The notes: generated by a model from the letters alone, not told the origin. A stretch of 64,000 nucleotides of DNA from Chloroflexota bacterium (GCA_019456165.1 VRUJ01000016.1:19682-83681); one strand, 5' to 3'; positions 36,365 through 45,497 are shown, counted from the first letter of the stretch. Numbers and translations: made by a program.

Positions 36365-37642
36365 TCAATCGGCTGAATGGGCAATTGCGGCTTGGACAAC
36401 AGTTTCTTCTGATTGTGTCTCTTCCTTCAGGCGTTCATCGGATTTGAAATGGATCGCTATGAATCCTGATACAGAAAAAAGTGCGATTATACCTGCGGCA
36501 TACCAGACCCAATTCGGGTCGTAATAATCCATGATAATTCCTGCTCCCAGCGGTCCAACCGCGATGGGAACAGCCCAGCTCAAGCCCGAGAAAGCCATAT
36601 ACCGGCCGCGCATATCCTCTGGGGCGAATAAAGCGACTAGAGCCTGGCCTACTGGAGCGACAACCATCTCGCCAATAGTGATGATCACCATCGCAACCAT
36701 TGCAAGAATGAAAACATTCTCGCCTGAAATGAACCCATACATGCCAAAGCCCAGTGCATAGAAAGCGGTTCCTAAAGCCATCATCATCATGGGGGCGCGT
36801 TTGGAGATCCTGCGGGTGACCCAAAATTGGAACAGCACTACCATAGCGGCATTTAAGCTGAGGATCATGCCAAATCCTTGCGCGGGGATAGCATGTACAT
36901 CGCGCAGGAAAACTGATAACGTGCTGTTCATCTGGAAGTACACTAATGTCATCAGCATTGTAGCTGCGATGAAAGCCATAAAGATGTAATCTTTGAAGAC
37001 CAAACTGTAACCGCCAACAGACTCCACCAGGCTTTGTTCGGGTTCGTCTTCGGGGGTTTCGGGTTTGGTTTCCGGAATTATGAAGTAGACGATCACTGCT
37101 GTGATGCCGCTGGAGATTGCATCCGCGATGAACAGCAGCATATACGATTGCGAGGCCAATAATCCACCCAGCGCAGGCCCGATGGTGGCGGCTAAATTTG
37201 CGGACACTCTCAGGATTCCGTAACCCTCAGCGCGCTGTTTTTCAGGCAATATGTCGGCGACCATCGCCTGCCTAGCAGGTCCGGCAATGCTTCCCATGGT
37301 TCCAGAAATTGCCCCAACTAGGTAGAACATGGGAATACTGGTTACCAACCCCATCACTATGCTGAATGCACCGCTGACGACCAAACCAAAGATGGTGATA
37401 AACTTCCGCCCATATTTATCGGTCAGCGCGCCACCGACTATACTGCCTACCAGACTGGAAATTGCAAATACTGCGAATAAGCCCCCAACTTGAGTCATTC
37501 CCACAGAGAATTTTCGAGTAAGGTATAACGCAAAGAAAGGGAAAAGCAAGAAGCTGCCTAGTTGATCAACAAAAGAAGCGCCCATTAAGGTCCAGAAAGT
37601 TTTTGGGTACTCGTTATAAACATTTCTTATTTTTGGTAACAT
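36365..37642 (-). CDS. Major facilitator superfamily transporter
   Basis: The 425-residue protein has 12 hydrophobic helices. The cytoplasmic loop 2-3 signature G-G-A-L-T-D-K-Y-G-R-K is at about residues 70-80 and a long loop between helices 6 and 7 is acidic. The pattern is that of drug- or sugar-efflux MFS permeases related to the YfmO/MdtH type. The substrate cannot be read from the sequence. No adjacent regulator is present. The gene is flanked on its 5' side by about 300 bases of AT-rich DNA and then a flavoprotein remnant. Confidence 0.9.
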   Translation of the reverse strand: MLPKIRNVYNEYPKTFWTLMGASFVDQLGSFLLFPFFALYLTRKFSVGMTQVGGLFAVFAISSLVGSIVGGALTDKYGRKFITIFGLVVSGAFSIVMGLVTSIPMFYLVGAISGTMGSIAGPARQAMVADILPEKQRAEGYGILRVSANLAATIGPALGGLLASQSYMLLFIADAISSGITAVIVYFIIPETKPETPEDEPEQSLVESVGGYSLVFKDYIFMAFIAATMLMTLVYFQMNSTLSVFLRDVHAIPAQGFGMILSLNAAMVVLFQFWVTRRISKRAPMMMMALGTAFYALGFGMYGFISGENVFILAMVAMVIITIGEMVVAPVGQALVALFAPEDMRGRYMAFSGLSWAVPIAVGPLGAGIIMDYYDPNWVWYAAGIIALFSVSGFIAIHFKSDERLKEETQSEETVVQAAIAHSAD

Positions 37643-38147
37643 GTTTTTTTCATCCTTATGCCTAAATTGTACAAGGAGGGGATTTATACCTCTCGGTAAA
37701 GGTTTATATCAATTAACTTTAAGAATTATACTAATTAATTACAAATTGTCAAGATTGAAATAAATAATATTGAACTAAAGATTAGAAAACATGAATAAAT
37801 GGTTGGCTATTATAAAATTGTCGTGTTTTTACGCGGAAATACAGTTATGAGAATATAATGAACATGTTTGGCTGTAATTACCCCACAAAGCATAGATACT
37901 TCAATTTATGACTCTTTGGCTTGATACTATCACTCCTGGAAATCAAATATTTAATCACAGGAGGTTACGAAGGGCTAGTGCCGCGAGGACTGAACCAGCC
38001 ACACGCGGCCCGACGATGATCACATCGTAATCTAAGTCTTCAATTGGCATGAGGATTGGTTCGGATTAAGGGTATTTTATTCTGCAAATTGAGCACACAA
38101 ATACACGGCGCTAATTTACTCTTATTTGTAGTAGATTTTGGATACAA
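37643..38147. other. AT-rich intergenic region containing a flavoprotein remnant
   Basis: Bases 37643-37954 are AT-rich and hold no gene I can support. The remnant at 37955-38050 is annotated separately. Bases 38051-38147 are plain intergenic sequence at the 3' end of the small protein gene. Confidence 0.5.
37955..38050 (-). pseudogene. N-terminal remnant of an FAD-dependent oxidoreductase
   Basis: On the minus strand an ATG at 38050 opens a 31-codon frame whose product contains D-Y-D-V-I-I-V-G-P-R-V-A-G-S and A-A-L-A-L-R. This is the start of the Rossmann FAD-binding fold of GGR/UbiH-type flavoproteins. It then hits TGA with no continuation of homology that I can see in any frame. It is most simply the stump of a deleted gene. 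Two intact GGR-type flavoprotein genes occur at 45545-48075 but do not share this exact sequence. Confidence 0.75.
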
Positions 38148-38426
38148 TTATTCGTGATGATGGTCCACTGTAATTTCAAAGTCTGCTTTAGTAAATTTCA
38201 CTAGTTCGACGATCTTGGCTCTATCACGGAATTGTGGTGGGACGATGTTCTTAGCTTCACCTTTATCGTCTAGTTCGACCATGATCCAGGCTTTATGTTC
38301 TCCATCCTCACACCCCCAATCTGCGTTGGTCATGAAGTGTGAGCCAGTTGCCAGGAAGACCTCAACGGCTCGTTGGCAAGCCTCCTTCTTGTTTTCATGT
38401 GGTACTTCAATGAGATACTTCGCCAT
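38148..38426 (-). CDS. Small conserved hypothetical protein
   Basis: This 92-residue soluble protein has alternating beta strands and helices, beginning AKYLIEVPHENKKEACQRAVE and ending in an H-H-H-E tail. An AAGGAG box lies at ideal distance upstream of the ATG, so it is very likely expressed. The compact alpha/beta pattern resembles ferredoxin-like (ACT- or DUF-type) single domains. I do not recognise the family. The terminal His cluster and two mid-protein acidic patches could bind a metal. Confidence 0.75.
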   Translation of the reverse strand: MAKYLIEVPHENKKEACQRAVEVFLATGSHFMTNADWGCEDGEHKAWIMVELDDKGEAKNIVPPQFRDRAKIVELVKFTKADFEITVDHHHE

Positions 38427-38497
38427 ATAAAATCTCCTTTCAGCTAGGAAAAACTAGATAAATTTAGTGGGGTTTCAGTTTATTGTACCAGAATTTT

Positions 38498-38986
38498 TAT
38501 CTTTACAATTTCCGTATTAATTTCATGCTAACCTCGACCTATACTGCAACGCCTCCGCTAGGTGTTCTGGACCTATCTCAGTTTCTCCAGCCAGGTCTGC
38601 GATGGTGCGGGATAGCTTTAGCACGCGGTGGTATGCCCGCGCGGAGAGCTGCATCTGGCTCATCGCGCTGCTGATCAACGAGCTGGCTTCATCACTTAAT
38701 TCACAGTATATGCGCACCTCAGCGGGACCCATATCCGCATTGCAGGTGATGGTCTCTTGCTCTGCCAGGCGAGTGCGTTGGAGTTCACGGGCTGCTTCAA
38801 CGCGAGTTTGCACCTCAGAGGAAAGTTCACCAAGCCTGTCATCCCTTAATTTTTCGTAGTCTACGCGTGGAACCTCAATGTGAATATCAATGCGGTCGAG
38901 CAAAGTTCCCGAAATGTGCTTTTGGTAGGGTATGATCATGCTGTGTAAACAGGTGCACTGCTTGACAGCATCCCCTTAGAAACCGC
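38498..38986 (-). pseudogene. Duplicated 3' fragment of yifB/comM
   Basis: This is a near copy of the last 480 bases of the intact yifB gene at 43885-45408, including its downstream flank. The longest open frame (38523-38939) encodes the C-terminal 130 residues (L-L-D-R-I-D-I-H-I-E-V-P-R-V-D-Y through A-L-Q-Y-R-S-R-L-A). It lacks the ATPase core and stops two codons early. Similarity continues past the ORF to about 38986 but with in-frame stops, so it is not a gene. It marks one edge of a duplication enclosing two secreted-protein genes. Confidence 0.88.
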
Positions 38987-38989
38987 ATG

Positions 38990-39040
38990 GTCAGGCGTTC
39001 GGGCCAGCGCGGTCGAGAGTTTAAATCCCACCGCCCTGAC
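38990..39040 (+). other. tRNA-3'-end-like hairpin
   Basis: GTCAGG at 38990-38995 pairs with CCTGAC at 39035-39040. Inside is a segment GAGAGTTTAAATCCCACCG that resembles a degenerate T-arm and acceptor. It is too short and mismatched for a functional tRNA. It lies exactly where similarity to yifB stops, so it may be a junction scar. Confidence 0.25.
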
Positions 39041-39210
39041 ACTTTTAAGGCTCTAACCCTTGTGTTTGGAGCTTTTGTTATTGGAATAATAGGATGTGAA
39101 CCATTGATGACTTGGGCAGAGGTTCATATCCTATTCCATCGATTGTCTTTACTTATAAATTATTATCCTGTATAGTAAGAATACAATTGACTTGCAAGCA
39201 GAATATTCAT

Positions 39211-39225
39211 TAGGAGGTAACTTTG
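39211..39225 (+). promoter_or_regulatory. Strong Shine-Dalgarno deciding a TTG start
   Basis: TAGGAGGTAACTTTG places a full AGGAGGT box five bases before the TTG. This supports TTG over any internal ATG for the propeller lipoprotein, whose signal peptide begins directly after it. Confidence 0.75.
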
Positions 39226-41460
39226 AGGAAAGTATCCTTTTTATCCCTTCTCGCTCTCACCTTACTCCTGGCATCATCCTGCATCCAAGCAACAACGGAA
39301 ACGACAACCCAACCGACAAGCACCAATACATCTATACCTGCACCCACAAATAATCCCACACCAGAACCACCTGGGATTACCTGGACTTCCATTGGTCCTG
39401 GCGGCGGCGGGAATCTAACGGCAATCGCTTTTGCCTCTTCAGGGACGATCTATGTCGGTTGCGATGTAGGCGGTGTCTATCGGAGTACCGATGATGGACA
39501 AACCTGGGAAATCATCAATGAGGGTCTAAAACTTTACGCCATAACAGAAATCGTAGTTGACCCCACCAACCCATCTCTGGTCTACCTCGGGTCTTACGGG
39601 GGCATTTATAAGAGCGAGGATGGTGGTGATCATTGGGAATGGAAGGACAATGGGTTTCCAACGGTTGACGAGTGGCCCTGGGGAGTACCGATCGGGTCTA
39701 TGGAGATTGACCCTCATATTCCCTCAACAATCTACGCCGGTGTGGGTGACACCAACTTTGATCGCTGGGGACAGGGGAAGATCTACAAGAGTACCGATTC
39801 CGGCGATAGCTGGTTTGTCGTGAATGAAGGTACCCAAGGCATTGATTCCGAGGCGATCATTTACGAAATCGCTATAGATCCCCAAAACACGGATATCGTG
39901 TATTCGAGTACCGATCGCGGTTTTTACAAGAGCTTTGATGGTGGTGTGTCCTGGGAGCGAAAAGAAGAAGGCCTCCCTCACAGCAGCACACGCGAGGTGG
40001 TGATTTATCCTCAAGACCCCAATATCCTTTATCTGACCCTATATTCACCACCAAACCAAACCCCCTGGCAGGGGGGTGTGTACAAGAGCATGGATGGGGG
40101 AGAGACCTGGGTGGAGAAAACCTATGGTTTAGACATAAAGATCGGAGAGCCCGGAGATCATCCATATAGCACTTCGAATTACGAACAGATCCAGATTGAT
40201 GCCCAGAATCCGGATGTGGTCTACGTTGGCGCCAATTACTGGACAGGGAAGTTTGGGGTATATAGAACCACAAACGGCGGTGATTATTGGCAGTTGGTCA
40301 CCCGGGAGGACAACTGGGAACGCGGCTGGAAACCATTTGATGGGCAGCGCGTTGAATCCATGGCGATGGATCCATCAAATTCGTCTCGTATACTTTGGTC
40401 GGAAACTGGTCTCTTCGAAACCTTGGACGCAGGCGAAACCTGGCATCAAATATATACTAATGAAACCCCTCCTGGTTCAGGGTGGTGGCAAGGGCGCGGG
40501 TTGGAAGTTACCGGAGTCTACGACATCGAGATTGATCCAACCAATTCAAACAATATCTATTTTGCTTATGCAGACATAAACTTTCTCAGGAGCGAAAACA
40601 GCGGCCAGACTTTTGCCCGCTCAGTAGGGGGTCTCGACCCCGCTGAGACCAATTCTTTTTTCACGATCGTGATTGATCCAGATGACCCCACTATCATTTA
40701 CGCTAGCCGAGGTTGGTGGAATTGGAATTCTGGCGATATCCTCAAAAGTATTGATTCCGGAAGAAACTGGACTGTCATAGGAGCCCCATCTTCCGGATTG
40801 CCAGACTCTCTGGTTTTTACCCTGGTTTTAGATTATTCCAGCCCCGTCGAGAATCGTACGCTGTACGCTGTGAGTTACGAAAATGGGGTTTATAAAAGCA
40901 CCGATGGGGGTACCAGTTGGACCGCCATCAATGAGGGTCTGGGGACTTCTGGAAATTACTATTACCAGTCGCTGGTAATCGATCCGACAGACCCACAGGT
41001 GCTATATGCTGGTGTTGAAAGCGGTCTGTATAAAACTACGGATGGCGGAGCAACCTGGAATAAGCTTTCATGGGATATGCAGAACATTGGCCTTGTTGAG
41101 ATCGATCCTCAGGATCCTCAGATCCTTTATGCCAGTGTCCTTTATCATCTCGGAGGTCTGTATCGAAGTCTTGATGGTGGAACCACTTGGGAATTGCTCT
41201 TCTCCGATCCCGTTGTCAAAGCCATAGCGATCGATCCTTTTAACCCCGAGATCATTTATATTGCTACTAAAGACTATGACGAATCTCCCTTAGGACGCGG
41301 TGTCTTCCGCTCAATGGACGGTGGTGAAACATGGTTACCTGTGAATGAGGGCTTATCACATCTCTCGATCTTCTCCATTGAAATCGATCCCAACAACCCA
41401 AACATCTTATACCTGGGAACTGAGGGAAATGGGGCGTTTAGGGGAATTGTTGAAGAGTAA
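39223..41460 (+). CDS. Secreted lipoprotein with Asp-box (BNR/sortilin/GH74-like) beta-propellers
   Basis: The 745-residue protein opens with a lipoprotein signal (hydrophobic helix then L-A-S-S-C near residue 20) and a Thr/Pro linker to about 50. At least twelve Asp-box turns of the type S-x-D-x-G-x-T-W follow (STDDGQTW, SMDGGETW, STDGGTSW and others), spread through two seven-bladed-type propellers. This architecture is shared by xyloglucanases, sialidases and sortilin-like proteins, but no catalytic residues can be assigned. The start is TTG, supported by a perfect AGGAGGT box. It is expected on the outer face of the cell. Confidence 0.88.
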   Translation: MRKVSFLSLLALTLLLASSCIQATTETTTQPTSTNTSIPAPTNNPTPEPPGITWTSIGPGGGGNLTAIAFASSGTIYVGCDVGGVYRSTDDGQTWEIINEGLKLYAITEIVVDPTNPSLVYLGSYGGIYKSEDGGDHWEWKDNGFPTVDEWPWGVPIGSMEIDPHIPSTIYAGVGDTNFDRWGQGKIYKSTDSGDSWFVVNEGTQGIDSEAIIYEIAIDPQNTDIVYSSTDRGFYKSFDGGVSWERKEEGLPHSSTREVVIYPQDPNILYLTLYSPPNQTPWQGGVYKSMDGGETWVEKTYGLDIKIGEPGDHPYSTSNYEQIQIDAQNPDVVYVGANYWTGKFGVYRTTNGGDYWQLVTREDNWERGWKPFDGQRVESMAMDPSNSSRILWSETGLFETLDAGETWHQIYTNETPPGSGWWQGRGLEVTGVYDIEIDPTNSNNIYFAYADINFLRSENSGQTFARSVGGLDPAETNSFFTIVIDPDDPTIIYASRGWWNWNSGDILKSIDSGRNWTVIGAPSSGLPDSLVFTLVLDYSSPVENRTLYAVSYENGVYKSTDGGTSWTAINEGLGTSGNYYYQSLVIDPTDPQVLYAGVESGLYKTTDGGATWNKLSWDMQNIGLVEIDPQDPQILYASVLYHLGGLYRSLDGGTTWELLFSDPVVKAIAIDPFNPEIIYIATKDYDESPLGRGVFRSMDGGETWLPVNEGLSHLSIFSIEIDPNNPNILYLGTEGNGAFRGIVEE

Positions 41461-41825
41461 ATATCAATCAGTTCACTATTACCGACGGCACACCATTTTT
41501 TTATCTCCAAAATGACTAGTTATTAGGCTGTGAACTCAGACGGTGAGTTCGTAGGTTCGAATCCAAAATCCACGAAGTGTTCTTCCTAAACCTCAACTCA
41601 AGCGTTCAACTTTTACCTTTCCCACACTTTATTCAGTTCAAAATTGCCGTAATACGTGACTGCACGCTCAGAGGTTAATCGAGAATACCAACAATTTCCA
41701 TCCAATAATTAGGAAGTATATTCAGTTCCATTTTCACGCCTACTTTACAGGATTAGTTTTTTTCTGTATACTATTTATATAGACTAATAGGTTTGTAAGT
41801 GCATATCCCATATACGAATATACTC
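41461..41825. other. Intergenic region with tRNA-like fragment and direct repeat copy 1
   Basis: No gene is visible. A hairpin AACTCA-GACGG-TGAGTT at 41533-41549 is followed by GTAGGTTCGAATCC (41551-41564). This is the classic T-arm half of a tRNA, but no pairing 3' half follows. The first copy of the 63-base direct repeat lies at 41608-41670. Confidence 0.5.
41608..41670 (+). repeat. 63-base imperfect direct repeat, copy 1
   Basis: Aligned by eye with 43768-43830, 53 of 63 bases match without gaps, including the blocks TTACCTTTCCCACA and TGACTGCACGC. The two copies sit on either side of the GH5-like gene. Confidence 0.8.
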
Positions 41826-43676
41826 ATGAAGAAGTTCAAATTGATACCTCTTTTAGTGCTCGCGTCGCTCCTAACATCTGCCTGTAAGCAGGCCCCACAA
41901 TTACCAACCTCAACACTTACTGCCGCATCCACAAATACATTACGCCCGGAGCCTACAAAAACATCTTCATCAAACCCTTCTCCACCAGATTTACCGCGCC
42001 TGCAAGTCGTTGGCAACAAGATCGTCAATGAAAACGGAGAAATAGTAGTGCTGAGAGGGATTGGAACTGCGGATATTATCGGCCTCTCGAGATGGTCCAC
42101 TGATATCCCTTGGGGGGAAGAATTATTTCGTACAATCCACGATTGGGGAGCCACAGTTGTACGATTACCAGTTTCCCCTGTTTTCTTTTTCGAGGATGAG
42201 CAAAAAGGATTGGAAGCCCTCGATCAGGCCATTGAATGGGCCGCCAAGTACGAGATGTATGTGATCATCACTTTTCACGCTTTCGGGTTCCCGCCGACTG
42301 GCTTTCTTATAAACCCCAGCGATCTTGGCATGGCCTCCGATGTGGATGGTATTCGATTCTGGCAGACGGTTTCTGAACGTTACGCAGGAAATGATGTTGT
42401 GGCATTTTATGAGATTTTCAACGAGGCTAACAGCCACCCGTGGGATGGGCTCACACATCTCGAAGATTGGATCATATGGAAGGATTTCAGCGAACTGGTC
42501 ATTGATCTGATCCGGGTGAATGATCCTGAAACCATCATCATTGTGGGCGGCTTGAAATTTTCGTCTGACCTAACCTATATATTGCAAGCGCCCATTCAGC
42601 GCAACAACGTCGCTTACGCGCACCACGAAAACCCAGGAATCAAGGATTGGGACAAAGCATTTGGAGGTGTGGTGGAGCAGTATCCGGTCCTGATCACAGA
42701 CTTTACATTTGGGATCGATATTACAGGAGAACAAAGCTGGTTGAATGAATCGAACTATCAAGGAGAGGAACCCTACCGATATGCGATAATGAATTATTTG
42801 GAAGAACGCGGCCTCAGTTGGATTGCCGTTGTCTTCTCTTCCCTATGGGTCCCAGAATTGGTCCAAAACCAATTATTTGAGCCAAGTGAAGTCGGCCAGT
42901 TCTATCAAGAACAGCTGTTAAGCCACGGCTGGGAAATAACTATCGGTGAAATGATCGCAGGGGACAAAAATATATTTAACGGTGCGGTGGGCTTTTGGGA
43001 AAGCCTGGACCCCAGCGATGGGAGTTCGCGCACGCTTAGAATAAGTTCGGTAGCGGGCGATCAATACAGCGTGAATTTTGTTGATGATGAGGTGCCTCTA
43101 TGCGGTGTGAATACTTATGGTGCGCCTCTTACTGGTGCTGAAGCCAGGGGAGAGGGGCAAGCCTTCTATCAGAAACTTGACGTCGGCCCTTTATATCTTG
43201 AATGTTCGAATAATAATGGATGGGTTGGAGGGGTGCACTACGATACCTTTCTTTATGATCCCTATTCGGATTCGCTGGTCGACCTCCAGGGTACTATTTG
43301 GACGAGGTCGGCAGAGCAAGATGCAAACGAAAACGAGTTTGGTGGTGCTGTTGGGGATTGGGAAAGCACGGATAACGATGGCAGTTACCAGACACTGACG
43401 ATCCAGCAAATATCTGATGTCCTTTTTTCCATCGAATTAGCAGATAGTGGAGCATCTTCTTGTGGCACCGATGATACTGGTGGGCCATTATATGCCGCCA
43501 GGCTTGAAGGTAGCGGCAATGCGGATCTCAATTTTCTCTTTCTCCAGGTATTGGAGCTCACTTGTATGGGCGATCCGGAGTGGTCATTGGATCCCTTATC
43601 ACTTACCCTCACCTATGATCTGATCACGGACATATTGTCGGATTCATGGGGTGTTGTTTGGACCAGAATAAGATAA
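41826..43676 (+). CDS. Secreted lipoprotein with GH5-like (cellulase-type) domain and C-terminal repeats
   Basis: From the ATG at 41826 the protein (616 residues) has a lipoprotein signal ending L-T-S-A-C, a Ser/Thr/Pro linker, and then a glycoside hydrolase family 5-type barrel (about 55-370). The catalytic acid-base Glu is in Y-E-I-F-N-E-A-N. The strand that normally carries the nucleophile Glu reads Y-P-V-L-I-T-D-F, with Asp instead. Two related beta-rich modules follow (G-A-V-G-F-W-E-S and G-A-V-G-D-W-E-S), perhaps carbohydrate-binding. A GTG at 41799 would add nine residues before the signal and is less likely. It is flanked by direct repeats. Confidence 0.85.
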   Translation: MKKFKLIPLLVLASLLTSACKQAPQLPTSTLTAASTNTLRPEPTKTSSSNPSPPDLPRLQVVGNKIVNENGEIVVLRGIGTADIIGLSRWSTDIPWGEELFRTIHDWGATVVRLPVSPVFFFEDEQKGLEALDQAIEWAAKYEMYVIITFHAFGFPPTGFLINPSDLGMASDVDGIRFWQTVSERYAGNDVVAFYEIFNEANSHPWDGLTHLEDWIIWKDFSELVIDLIRVNDPETIIIVGGLKFSSDLTYILQAPIQRNNVAYAHHENPGIKDWDKAFGGVVEQYPVLITDFTFGIDITGEQSWLNESNYQGEEPYRYAIMNYLEERGLSWIAVVFSSLWVPELVQNQLFEPSEVGQFYQEQLLSHGWEITIGEMIAGDKNIFNGAVGFWESLDPSDGSSRTLRISSVAGDQYSVNFVDDEVPLCGVNTYGAPLTGAEARGEGQAFYQKLDVGPLYLECSNNNGWVGGVHYDTFLYDPYSDSLVDLQGTIWTRSAEQDANENEFGGAVGDWESTDNDGSYQTLTIQQISDVLFSIELADSGASSCGTDDTGGPLYAARLEGSGNADLNFLFLQVLELTCMGDPEWSLDPLSLTLTYDLITDILSDSWGVVWTRIR

Positions 43677-43767
43677 GATCTCATCATTATTCTGACCGTC
43701 TTGCGAATTTTTCACGTTTTGGTGAGTATGTATTCCCTTTACTCAGAAACTGCATGACCAAACATCC

Positions 43768-43830
43768 AACTGTTACCTTTCCCACAATTTTCTAATTTCT
43801 AATTTGCCGTAATACTTGACTGCACGCCCA
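43768..43830 (+). repeat. 63-base imperfect direct repeat, copy 2
   Basis: This is the partner of 41608-41670. It runs directly into a 35-base piece of yifB (43829-43863), suggesting that it marks an insertion or duplication junction. Confidence 0.8.
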
Positions 43831-43863
43831 TGGATTCATCGCACCGATCAACTGGAAGTTGGC
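43829..43863 (+). repeat. 35-base exact duplicate of an internal yifB segment
   Basis: The 35 bases starting CATGGATTCATCGCACCGAT are identical to 44360-44394 inside yifB. They lie just outside its 3' end, next to direct repeat copy 2. Confidence 0.85.
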
Positions 43864-43884
43864 AGGAGAATATCTTTCCCCGTA

Positions 43885-45408
43885 TTAGTTTAATGCCAGT
43901 CTCGACCTATACTGCAACGCCTCCGCCAGGTGTTCTGGGGCTATCTCAGTTTCTCTGGCCAGGTCTGCGATGGTGCGGGACAGTTTTAGTACGCGATGGT
44001 AGGCGCGTGCCGAGAGCTGCATCTGGCTCATAGCGCTGCTGATCAACGAGCTGGCTTCATCACCTAAATCACAGAAAATACGCACCTCAGCGGGACCCAT
44101 ATCCGCATTGCAAGTGATGGTCTCTTGTTCTGCCAGTCGAGTGCGCTGGGTTTCACGGGCTGCTTCAACGCGAGTTTGCACATCAGCAGAAAGTTCACCC
44201 AGCCTATCGTCCCTTAATTTTTCGTAGTCTACGCGTGGAACCTCAATGTGAATATCAATGCGGTCGAGCAAAGGTCCCGATAGGCGTTTTTGGTAGCGTG
44301 TGATCGTGCTGTGTGAGCAGGTGCACTGCTTAAGTGCATCACCGTAGAACCCGCATGGACATGGATTCATCGCACCGATCAACTGGAAGTTGGCCGGGAA
44401 GGTCAGCGATCCTTGGGCACGGCTGATGGTGACCATTTTATCTTCCATGGGTTGGCGCATAACTTCCAGGACACGCGAGCCAAATTCGGGCATTTCATCC
44501 AGGAAAAGCACCCCCCGATGTGCCAGGGAGATTTCGCCCGGTTGAGGCCAATTACCTCCGCCTACCAAGCCTGCATGCGAGATGGTGTGGTGCGGGGCGC
44601 GGAATGGCCTGTTACGCATTAAGGGTGTATTCTCCGGCAGTTGGTCCGCTACTGAGTAGATCCGGGTTGCGTCCAGGGCTTCATCAATTGTCATACTCGG
44701 CAAGATGGCAGGTAAAGCGCGCGCTATTAAGGTCTTCCCTGCTCCGGGAGGGCCGATCATTAACACATTGTGTCCTCCGGCTGCAGCTACCTCCATGGCG
44801 CGTTTGACGTGCTCTTGACCCTTTATTTCGCTAAAATCGGTTTGAGCTGTCGGAGTCAATTCCTCAAGCGGCAGCTCTGTTTGAGTTTCGAGTGTAATTT
44901 CACCAATCAGATGGCTGTGTAAAGCGCCCAGAGAAGCTGCAGGGTAAACCGCCAAATCTGGGATCAGGGCGGCTTCAGCAGCGTCCACAGCAGGTACGAA
45001 AATGCTTTCAAAGCCTTCATCGCGTGCCAGAGCCGCCATCGGGAGCACGCCGCGCACATGGCGTACGCTGCCGTCTAAGGATAACTCGCCGATTACCATG
45101 GCGCCATCTAACGCATTTGTGGGGAGCTGTTCCGATGCCATCAAGATCCCCAAGGCTATGGGTAGATCATAAACTGGACCAACTTTACGCACTGAAGCTG
45201 GGGCTAGGTTAACGGTGATACGTTTTCTGGGGAAATACAAGCCCGAATTCTTAATCGCAGACTGGACGCGTTCACGGCTTTCCTGGACAGCGGTATCAGG
45301 CAGACCGACAATGACAATTGCTGGCAGGCCTTGTCCGGTATCCACCTCTACTTCTACAACTACGCCATCCAAACCGATGACAGCACAGGAATTTACCCTC
45401 GCTAACAT
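43885..45408 (-). CDS. yifB: YifB/ComM-family Mg-chelatase-like AAA+ ATPase
   Basis: This 507-residue protein has an N-terminal Lon-protease-like fold (about residues 1-170). The AAA+ core follows with Walker A M-I-G-P-P-G-A-G-K-T near 215, Walker B LFLDEMPEF near 300 and sensor region, then a C-terminal Mg_chelatase_C domain. ComM is a helicase promoting branch migration in natural transformation. Length and motif order are complete, so this copy is intact. A 480-base copy of its 3' end lies 5 kb away at 38498-38986. Confidence 0.95.
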   Translation of the reverse strand: MLARVNSCAVIGLDGVVVEVEVDTGQGLPAIVIVGLPDTAVQESRERVQSAIKNSGLYFPRKRITVNLAPASVRKVGPVYDLPIALGILMASEQLPTNALDGAMVIGELSLDGSVRHVRGVLPMAALARDEGFESIFVPAVDAAEAALIPDLAVYPAASLGALHSHLIGEITLETQTELPLEELTPTAQTDFSEIKGQEHVKRAMEVAAAGGHNVLMIGPPGAGKTLIARALPAILPSMTIDEALDATRIYSVADQLPENTPLMRNRPFRAPHHTISHAGLVGGGNWPQPGEISLAHRGVLFLDEMPEFGSRVLEVMRQPMEDKMVTISRAQGSLTFPANFQLIGAMNPCPCGFYGDALKQCTCSHSTITRYQKRLSGPLLDRIDIHIEVPRVDYEKLRDDRLGELSADVQTRVEAARETQRTRLAEQETITCNADMGPAEVRIFCDLGDEASSLISSAMSQMQLSARAYHRVLKLSRTIADLARETEIAPEHLAEALQYRSRLALN

Positions 45409-45482
45409 AAACTAAGTTTAGAGTGGTAAAGCATTATTGTCAATAGATTGGAGTTTGGCACAATATAATTTCAAGTGAATAT

Positions 45483-45497
45483 TTGACCCACGGTCAA
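45483..45497. terminator. Short inverted repeat 3' of the flavoprotein gene
   Basis: TTGACC-CAC-GGTCAA is a perfect six-base stem with a three-base loop, 47 bases downstream of the minus-strand flavoprotein stop. It lacks a clear U-run, so it could equally be an operator for yifB. Confidence 0.3.

Noticed and set aside
41527..41580. A functional tRNA gene
   Set aside because: Only the 5' half of a T-arm is present. The acceptor and D arms cannot be formed.
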